From Kangiellaceae bacterium (lineage in GTDB: Bacteria > Pseudomonadota > Gammaproteobacteria > Enterobacterales > Kangiellaceae), in contig JAUUYO010000217.1 of NCBI GenBank assembly GCA_030590405.1, positions 1 to 5,518 of the forward strand: a DNA stretch of 5,518 nt, given 5' to 3'. A model generated the notes under the pieces. That model made no database searches. It saw only the letters and a program-made list of their open reading frames with translations, and was not told the origin of the DNA. The position numbers were made by a program, and so were the translations under genes. Positions 1 through 4,130 of this stretch are shown one piece after another. Position 1 is the stretch's first letter; every line of letters begins with the position of its first letter.

Positions 1-398
1 GATAAATGACGCAATTGGGCTAGCTCAACCTGCAGCTTACCTTCGTGAGTTTGTGCTCGCTGGGCAAAAATATCCAGGATAAGACCAGTTCGGTCAATCA
101 CCCGACAGCAGACCAGACTCTCGATGTTTCTTTCCTGGGCTGGGCTTAAACGATGATTAAATAACACCACATCCGCCTGATATTCTTCCACTATTAGTTT
201 AATTTCGTCGGCTTTACCGGTACCGATAAAATAACGTGCGTCGGGGCGCTGGCGAGAACCGCCCACCATCGCTTTAATCGAAAGACCGGCAGACACGACC
301 AGATCAACAAATTCGTCTTTGTCTTCTTTATTGTGGGAATCGGGTAGTTCTATATGAACTAAAACGGCATTTTCGCCGCCGGAATGACGATCAAACAA
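1..398 (-). CDS. hflX: HflX GTPase, N-terminal part (cut by window edge)
   Basis: This is the first 132 codons of the ribosome-associated GTPase HflX, which in bacteria binds the 50S subunit and splits stalled or heat-damaged 70S ribosomes. I translated it by hand. It opens FDRHSGGENAVLVHIELP and contains the family-typical stretches GSRQRPDARYFIGTGKADEI (residues 47-66), LSPAQERN (84-91), DRTGLILDIFAQRA (102-115) and THEGKLQVELAQL (117-129). All belong to the N-terminal HflX domain; the G domain lies beyond position 1. The start is TTG at 398-396. An in-frame TGA lies at 413-411 and there is no ATG or GTG between them, so TTG is the only usable start. The alignment to E. coli HflX (which begins MFDRYDAGEQAVLVHI) fits exactly. 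No clear Shine-Dalgarno precedes it. The gene follows hfq by 122 nt, the usual gammaproteobacterial order. I see no frameshift. Confidence 0.95.
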   Translation of the reverse strand, partial: MFDRHSGGENAVLVHIELPDSHNKEDKDEFVDLVVSAGLSIKAMVGGSRQRPDARYFIGTGKADEIKLIVEEYQADVVLFNHRLSPAQERNIESLVCCRVIDRTGLILDIFAQRAQTHEGKLQVELAQLRHL

Positions 399-436
399 AA
401 GCGATAGTACTCATCAGGTTCAGGATAATGGCCTGG

Positions 437-442
437 ATTATA
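437..442 (-). promoter_or_regulatory. Possible -10 box in the hfq-hflX spacer
   Basis: A perfect TATAAT hexamer reads on the minus strand about 40 nt before the hflX start. The matching -35 position (17-bp spacing, 465-460) is only TTCCGC and there is no TGn extension, so this would be a weak promoter at best. The rest of the 122-nt spacer shows no hairpin with a T-tract, so hflX is probably also transcribed by read-through from hfq. Confidence 0.25.
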
Positions 443-520
443 AACCAATCAACAGGCATGCGGAAACGGACTCGGTGATATTCACCAACCCCGTTAATTT
501 AAATAAAATCAAAGGTAAGA

Positions 521-793
521 CTAGTAGTTGCCCGCGCTATCGCCATTTGAACCGCTAGACTCAGACTCAGCATCTGCATGTGGTAATTTCACATTTTTTG
601 CTGGGACAACCGTTGAAATAGCGTGCTTATAAACCATTTGGCTCACGGTATTTTTTAGTAATACCACGAATTGATCAAATGATTCAATTTGCCCTTGTAG
701 CTTGATCCCGTTGACTAGAAAGATTGACACCGGGATATGCTCTCGGCGTAGTGCATTCAAGTAAGGGTCTTGTAATGATTGCCCTTTCGACAT
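521..793 (-). CDS. hfq: RNA chaperone Hfq
   Basis: Hfq is a hexameric Sm-like protein that pairs small RNAs with mRNAs and affects mRNA decay and translation. The 90-aa product keeps E. coli numbering through the Sm core: Q8 D9, the Sm1 region ending FDQFVVLLKNT (39-49), and the Sm2 motif VYKHAISTVVP (54-64). Proximal-face residues Q8, Q41, F42, K56 and H57 are intact. Distal-face residues I30, K31, Q33, Q52 and T61 are kept, but position 25 is Phe where E. coli has Tyr. The rim patch reads R16 R17 E18 H19, so the third Arg (R19) is His. The C-terminal tail is short (about 25 residues after P64), Ser/Gly/Asn-rich and acidic, compared with a 102-aa E. coli protein. The ATG at 793 is preceded by a strong Shine-Dalgarno. 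The gene is separated from miaA by 555 nt, so it probably has its own promoter(s). Confidence 0.99.
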   Translation of the reverse strand: MSKGQSLQDPYLNALRREHIPVSIFLVNGIKLQGQIESFDQFVVLLKNTVSQMVYKHAISTVVPAKNVKLPHADAESESSGSNGDSAGNY

Positions 794-798
794 AATAG

Positions 799-817
799 TC
801 TCCTTATTTTTCTTCTT
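799..817 (-). promoter_or_regulatory. hfq ribosome binding site fused to an (ARN)5 run
   Basis: On the minus strand AAGGAGA (805-799) is a near-perfect Shine-Dalgarno, 5 nt before the hfq ATG. The five triplets just before and into it, AAG AAG AAA AAT AAG (817-803), all fit A-R-N, the motif bound by the distal face of E. coli-type Hfq. Binding of Hfq here would mask the ribosome site. Negative autoregulation through the hfq leader is established in E. coli; its use here is inference. Confidence 0.6.
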
Positions 818-886
818 TGTTAGACAGTTATCGATCTTAAAACCGTTGCCCTATTGCAATCGGGAGTAATCACTACTGCTCAACTC

Positions 887-915
887 ATTATTGTTGTTTT
901 CTACCTGTTGAACAA
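887..915 (-). promoter_or_regulatory. Candidate hfq-proximal promoter
   Basis: Minus-strand TTGTTC (915-910), a 17-bp spacer and AATAAT (892-887) resemble a sigma-70 promoter with a good -10 (5 of 6) and a poor -35 (3 of 6). It would give an hfq leader of about 85 nt. The -35 overlaps the end of the 24-bp palindrome at 913-936. Prediction is by eye only. Confidence 0.3.
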
Positions 916-936
916 TTAATTAAACGTAATTAATTG
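913..936. repeat. 24-bp AT-rich palindrome upstream of hfq
   Basis: CAATTAATTA (913-922) and TAATTAATTG (927-936) are perfect 10-bp inverted arms around a 4-bp centre (AACG). It could act as a DNA-binding site or as an RNA hairpin with a tetraloop. It is not followed by a T-tract on either strand, so it does not look like an intrinsic terminator. It abuts the candidate -35 at 915-910, an operator-like position. Confidence 0.75.
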
Positions 937-1045
937 GACTTCAGAGTTAAGGAAAGCCTGCAGACTGATTAGCAAACTTCGTTAAACACTTTCCATGTAT
1001 TACACATTTTGGAGCATTTATGGTTATAGATGAACCATTTTATAA

Positions 1046-1058
1046 CTCCTCAATGGGG
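1046..1058. repeat. Copy 1 of a duplicated 13-mer motif
   Basis: CTCCTCAATGGGG on the plus strand. It matches the copy at 1211-1223 at 11 of 13 positions. As plus-strand RNA it can form a small CUCC/GGGG stem with one G-U pair. Read on the minus strand it contains GAGGAG, a Shine-Dalgarno-like core, but only a 4-codon frame (ATG at 1036) follows. Confidence 0.6.
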
Positions 1059-1067
1059 TCCAAATGA

Positions 1068-1090
1068 ACTTTCGCTGTATTACCGAAAGT
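1068..1090. repeat. Perfect 7-bp inverted repeat (hairpin)
   Basis: ACTTTCG (1068-1074) and CGAAAGT (1084-1090) surround a 9-nt loop. No T-tract follows on either strand, so it is not a typical terminator. If the promoter at 1113-1142 is used, this hairpin sits about 15 nt from the 5' end of the hfq leader RNA, where it could affect RNA stability. Confidence 0.6.
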
Positions 1091-1112
1091 ATTATTCATT
1101 GACCTACAAGTT

Positions 1113-1142
1113 ATTTTAGCAGTTAAAACAAGTTTCTGCCAA
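1113..1142 (-). promoter_or_regulatory. Candidate sigma-70 promoter with extended -10, toward hfq
   Basis: On the minus strand TTGGCA (1142-1137, 5 of 6 to consensus), an 18-bp spacer and TAAAAT (1118-1113, 5 of 6), with TGC directly before the -10 as in extended -10 promoters. It is the best promoter match seen in the spacer. Transcription would begin near 1105 and give hfq a leader of roughly 310 nt, as no terminator is seen between it and hfq. Confidence 0.5.
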
Positions 1143-1153
1143 AAATAGTCGCA

Positions 1154-1207
1154 TATTCAATCTTGAATAATCCGTTGAGATAAAAACTCGACGGATATAA
1201 TTGAATA
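1154..1207. repeat. Nested 54-bp inverted repeat
   Basis: Outer arms TATTCAAT (1154-1161) and ATTGAATA (1200-1207) enclose an inner stem TCCGTTGAG (1171-1179) / CTCGACGGA (1187-1195) with a 7-nt loop. The inner stem is fully paired as plus-strand RNA, with one G-U, and has one A-C mismatch as minus-strand RNA. The left outer arm can also pair with TTGAATA at 1163-1169, forming a separate 16-bp palindrome. It ends 11 bp upstream of the -35 of the promoter candidate at 1113-1142. Confidence 0.65.
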
Positions 1208-1210
1208 CAG

Positions 1211-1223
1211 CTCCTTAGTGGGG
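1211..1223. repeat. Copy 2 of a duplicated 13-mer motif
   Basis: CTCCTTAGTGGGG on the plus strand, differing from the copy at 1046-1058 at two positions (both C/T or A/G changes). Weaker resemblance seems to extend to the right of both copies (about 18 of 27 positions within 1080-1107 and 1248-1275), hinting at an old duplication of some 60-70 bp. Confidence 0.6.
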
Positions 1224-1348
1224 ATAACCTTCAATAAGTTCAATGCTTTTTACAAAAATAGTTTTACATCAACGTAACTAAAAATATCCTGATATTTCTG
1301 CCTGCTTAGTCATATTGGTTATATAGGCTCTGTTGATATGGGAAAAGT

Positions 1349-2341
1349 TCAATCGCTGGCGATAAAGGCATTTATTGTTTGGGTACAACTGAGCAGCTCT
1401 TTTTCAACGGTCGGATCAAACCACAAAATATCAGGCCAGCTTCTCAACCAGGTATATTGCCTTTTGGCCAGTTGTCGGGTAGCAATCACCGCTCTTTGTT
1501 TGGCTTCTGATAAGCTCAGCTCACCCTCCATATATTGCCATATTTGACGATAACCGACACTGCGCATTGAAGGGCAATCCAGACTAAGGTCGCCGCGATA
1601 ATAAAGATTGGCGACTTCATCTAAAAATCCAACCTCAAGCATTTGTTCAAACCTTAACTCAATCCGCTGGTGCAAAACTTTTCGGTCCTGTGGCGCGAGT
1701 GCAATCGATAAAAGCGGATTGACCAATGCTTGTTGTTTTTGCTCTGCATGCCAGACTGAAAGTGCTTTACCGGTCATATAATAAACTTCAACTGCACGGG
1801 TGATCCGCTGGCTATCATTCACATGCAAACGCTCAGCGGTTTGCGGGTCAAATTTAGCCAATTGCTGGTGTAAAAATTCAATGCCTTCAGATTCAAGTTG
1901 GTTTTTGACTTGTTGACGAATAGTTTCGTCAGTGGCGGGCAGATCAGATAAGCCATCTTTCAATGCCTTAAAATAGAGCATGGTCCCCCCCACCAGCAGC
2001 GGCACTTTTCCGCGCTGATGAATATCATTAATCAAAGAGCTGGCATCGGCGCAAAACTGCGATGAAGAATAACTTTGCCTGGGGTCAATAAAATCAATTA
2101 GATGATGAGGTGCTAAAGCCAGTTCTTTATCGCTAGGCTTAGCGCTGCCGATATTCATTTGGGTGTACACCATCGCCGAATCAACGCTGATGATTTCAAA
2201 GCCCGATGATTGAGTAGCGGGCTGTGCAACAGCCTTTTTTTTAACCCCTTGTTGATAAAGCTCAATCGCCAATGCGGTTTTTCCGCTAGCCGTTGGACCC
2301 ATTAAAAAAATGATCGGCGCTTTGGTGTTTTTGATTGTCAT
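1349..2341 (-). CDS. miaA: tRNA dimethylallyltransferase MiaA
   Basis: MiaA transfers the dimethylallyl group from DMAPP to N6 of A37 in tRNAs reading U-starting codons, the first step of i6A/ms2i6A synthesis. The 330-aa protein has the P-loop GPTASGKT (15-22), ISVDSAMVY with the conserved Asp (51-59), HHLIDFIDP (79-87), VGGTMLYFKAL (117-127), NDSQRITRAVEV (175-186) and ATRQLAKRQYTWLR (287-300). A longer frame reaches 2419, but the added 26 residues have no counterpart in the family. The ATG at 2341 overlaps the mutL stop as ATGA, which decides the start and implies translational coupling. About 14 extra residues (roughly 31-47, KKKAVAQPATQSSG) sit between the P-loop helix and the second strand compared with E. 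coli, and that insert contains an A8 tract. A G7 tract encodes the conserved GGT. Length is slightly above the E. coli 316 aa. Confidence 0.97.
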   Translation of the reverse strand: MTIKNTKAPIIFLMGPTASGKTALAIELYQQGVKKKAVAQPATQSSGFEIISVDSAMVYTQMNIGSAKPSDKELALAPHHLIDFIDPRQSYSSSQFCADASSLINDIHQRGKVPLLVGGTMLYFKALKDGLSDLPATDETIRQQVKNQLESEGIEFLHQQLAKFDPQTAERLHVNDSQRITRAVEVYYMTGKALSVWHAEQKQQALVNPLLSIALAPQDRKVLHQRIELRFEQMLEVGFLDEVANLYYRGDLSLDCPSMRSVGYRQIWQYMEGELSLSEAKQRAVIATRQLAKRQYTWLRSWPDILWFDPTVEKELLSCTQTINAFIASD

Positions 2342-4128
2342 CGTGAGGTTGCACCGATAAATAAATTCTCTGCGATTTTGGAGGTGATTGGTTTTGCCGA
2401 TGAACTGCTTGATAAACAAACATCATCCCGAGATAACAAGTAGTCAATCGTCTCAGAGGGTAGCGGCTGTAACGAGCGATAAACCGCAACAAAATCGTTA
2501 TTGGAAAATAACTGAACCCACTCACAAAAACGATCAAAAATAATTTGTTTATCGACACCATCCAGCCAATTGGGGACCTGTTGCAGTAAAATACTATCAG
2601 CTCCATCCGGCTCAAAAACAAATCCCAACGCCTGCAAAAGATTGAGAGTTGCTAACTCTTCCAGTTGGGAAGTATCCAGCACTATTTTTTGCGGAAAAAG
2701 GAGCGGTTTACTTCGGTTGGTTTGACTGTTGACTAGCGCGCCATTTTGCACCTGAGTTGTATCGATTAAGTGAGCAAAGTACTCCAATAATAATTTCTCA
2801 TCCTGCACAATATAAGCTTGGTTATCTGCTAAAATAATCCAGTAGCCATTGTCCAGATAAAGCCTGTTATTATCCGTCAATTTTTTCTGCAGTTCACCCG
2901 CATCACTGGTGTTAAGCGCTACATCCTGGCGGGTTGGTTGATAGTTAACCTGACGATACCCCACCCCCACCGCTGCACTTCTAACGGGAGTCGATGTAGG
3001 GTATTGATTGATTTTGTGTGGTTGAACATTCGATGGTTGAACATTCGATGGCTGAACAGTTGGCTCCGTTCGGAACATTTCATCACCAGCAAACTCCGGT
3101 TGAGATGCCCCTCCGAGCGCATCACTGACTGATTTAACCAGTAAATCATGGACCATACGCTGATCATCAAAGCGTACTTCGTGTTTGGTCGGATGTACAT
3201 TGACATCAATTTTTGCCGGATCGATAGTTAAAAAAATCACGAAGGTTGGCATTCGGCCGGCCGGCAGTAGCCCTTGATAGGATTGCCGGATAGCGTGATT
3301 GAGCATTTTATCTTTCACTGGCCGCTTATTAATAAATACATATTGAATATCCGATTCGCTACGATGGAAATTAATGCCGCCTAACCAGCCATTAATCTGG
3401 ATCGCATCATGCTGGCATTCAAAAGCGATCGCCTGCTCAGCAAACGCTTTTCCACATATCGATTCGATACGCTTTAGATAATCTTTTCGATCGCGCCCCG
3501 CTGGCACCCGTTTAACCACTTTGTGATTGTGTTTTAAAATAAAAGCAGTTTCAAAGTTAGCTAGCGCATGGCGCTTAAAAATTTCTTCAATATGGCCAAA
3601 TTCAGTTTTTTCGGCGCGTAAAAACTTTTGCCTGGCTGGAGTATTATAAAAAAGGTCTCTCACTTCAATGCGAGTACCCACTGTCGCGGAGGCAGGCTGA
3701 ACATCCACTTGCATATCGCGCCCTTCTGCGACCGCTTGCCAGGCGAAATCAGAATCTGGCGTTCTTGAAGTGAAACACAACCGAGAAACCGAACCAATAC
3801 TGGCGAGCGCTTCCCCTCGAAAGCCAAGTGAATGGATCGCCGCCAAGTCACTACTGGTTGAGATTTTACTGGTAGCATGGCGCGATAACGCCAGTTTCAA
3901 ATCTTCTTTGACGACCCCGCAACCATTATCCGTTATTCGGATCAGTCGGGTGCCTCCCCGTTCAATATCCACTTCAATCCGAGTGGCTCCGGCATCAATC
4001 GAATTTTCCAATAACTCTTTTACCACAGATGCCGGTCGTTCGACCACTTCGCCAGCGGCAATTTGGTTCGCCAGGCGGTTGTCCAGAGATTTTATTCGAT
4101 GGGAAATTTGTGCAGACTGCTCAGTCAA
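2338..4128 (-). CDS. mutL: DNA mismatch repair protein MutL
   Basis: MutL is the GHKL-family ATPase that links MutS mismatch recognition to downstream strand incision and unwinding. Visible in 596 aa: LANQIAAGEVVERPASVVKE with the catalytic Glu at 38, ENSIDAG (41-47, Asn42 for Mg), DNGCG (67-71), ATSKI (85-89), GFRGEALAS (102-110), FYNTPAR (160-166), and VHPTKHEVRF with the conserved ATP-contacting Lys315. A low-complexity linker (about 340-415) holds a QPSNV tandem repeat. The C-terminal dimerisation domain (about 415-596) is diverged and lacks DQHA(X)2E(X)4E, so this looks like the nuclease-less, MutH-dependent E. coli type. The TTG at 4128 is the only ATG/GTG/TTG between the upstream in-frame stop (4176-4174) and the first conserved motif. 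No Shine-Dalgarno is evident. The gene starts 2 nt after amiB and overlaps miaA by 4 nt. Confidence 0.98.
   Translation of the reverse strand: MTEQSAQISHRIKSLDNRLANQIAAGEVVERPASVVKELLENSIDAGATRIEVDIERGGTRLIRITDNGCGVVKEDLKLALSRHATSKISTSSDLAAIHSLGFRGEALASIGSVSRLCFTSRTPDSDFAWQAVAEGRDMQVDVQPASATVGTRIEVRDLFYNTPARQKFLRAEKTEFGHIEEIFKRHALANFETAFILKHNHKVVKRVPAGRDRKDYLKRIESICGKAFAEQAIAFECQHDAIQINGWLGGINFHRSESDIQYVFINKRPVKDKMLNHAIRQSYQGLLPAGRMPTFVIFLTIDPAKIDVNVHPTKHEVRFDDQRMVHDLLVKSVSDALGGASQPEFAGDEMFRTEPTVQPSNVQPSNVQPHKINQYPTSTPVRSAAVGVGYRQVNYQPTRQDVALNTSDAGELQKKLTDNNRLYLDNGYWIILADNQAYIVQDEKLLLEYFAHLIDTTQVQNGALVNSQTNRSKPLLFPQKIVLDTSQLEELATLNLLQALGFVFEPDGADSILLQQVPNWLDGVDKQIIFDRFCEWVQLFSNNDFVAVYRSLQPLPSETIDYLLSRDDVCLSSSSSAKPITSKIAENLFIGATSR
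3021..3065 (-). repeat. 15-bp in-frame tandem repeat in the mutL linker
   Basis: Two identical 15-bp units (3021-3035 and 3036-3050, plus-strand GTTGAACATTCGATG) are followed by a degenerate third (3051-3065). They encode QPSNV-type pentapeptides around residues 357-370, in the flexible linker between the ATPase and dimerisation domains. Copy-number change would keep the frame. Confidence 0.85.
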
Positions 4129-4130
4129 AT

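Larger units (their letters stand above)
794..1348. other. Gene-free, structured miaA-hfq spacer (555 nt)
   Basis: No open frame longer than about 20 codons with a credible start was found on either strand. The longest noticed are a 19-codon minus-strand frame starting at 1098 and a 15-codon plus-strand frame at 1020-1067 with a GGAG ahead of it; neither is convincing. The stretch is AT-rich and holds several inverted repeats (913-936, 1068-1090, 1154-1207), a 16-bp palindrome AAATATC-CT-GATATTT (1282-1297), a duplicated 13-mer (1046-1058 and 1211-1223), and promoter candidates toward hfq. The palindrome at 1282-1297 lies 52 nt after the miaA stop and is followed on the minus strand by a short T run, but an AT-only stem would be a weak terminator. 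The E. coli miaA-hfq gap is under 100 nt, so this one is enlarged. Confidence 0.8.

Noticed and set aside
1020..1067. 15-codon plus-strand frame with GGAG five nt ahead
   Set aside because: Too short and without support; it overlaps the duplicated 13-mer, and such frames are expected by chance in 555 nt.
1282..1297. 16-bp palindrome after miaA as an intrinsic terminator
   Set aside because: The stem is nearly all A/T with a minimal loop and only a short T run, so it is too weak to call as a terminator.
1338..1547. 69-aa plus-strand open frame at the end of miaA
   Set aside because: Mostly antisense to the conserved C-terminal part of MiaA, with no Shine-Dalgarno or domain.
2342..2419. N-terminal extension of miaA from an ATG at 2419
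   Set aside because: The 26 added residues lie inside the mutL coding region, match nothing in the MiaA family, and the ATG at 2341 gives the standard start with an ATGA overlap.
2286..2621. 111-aa minus-strand open frame overlapping mutL and miaA
   Set aside because: It is an alternative frame of two well-supported genes and shows no recognisable domain.
3021..3065. CRISPR-like array
   Set aside because: The units are 15 bp, contiguous without spacers and in frame inside mutL, so this is a coding tandem repeat.
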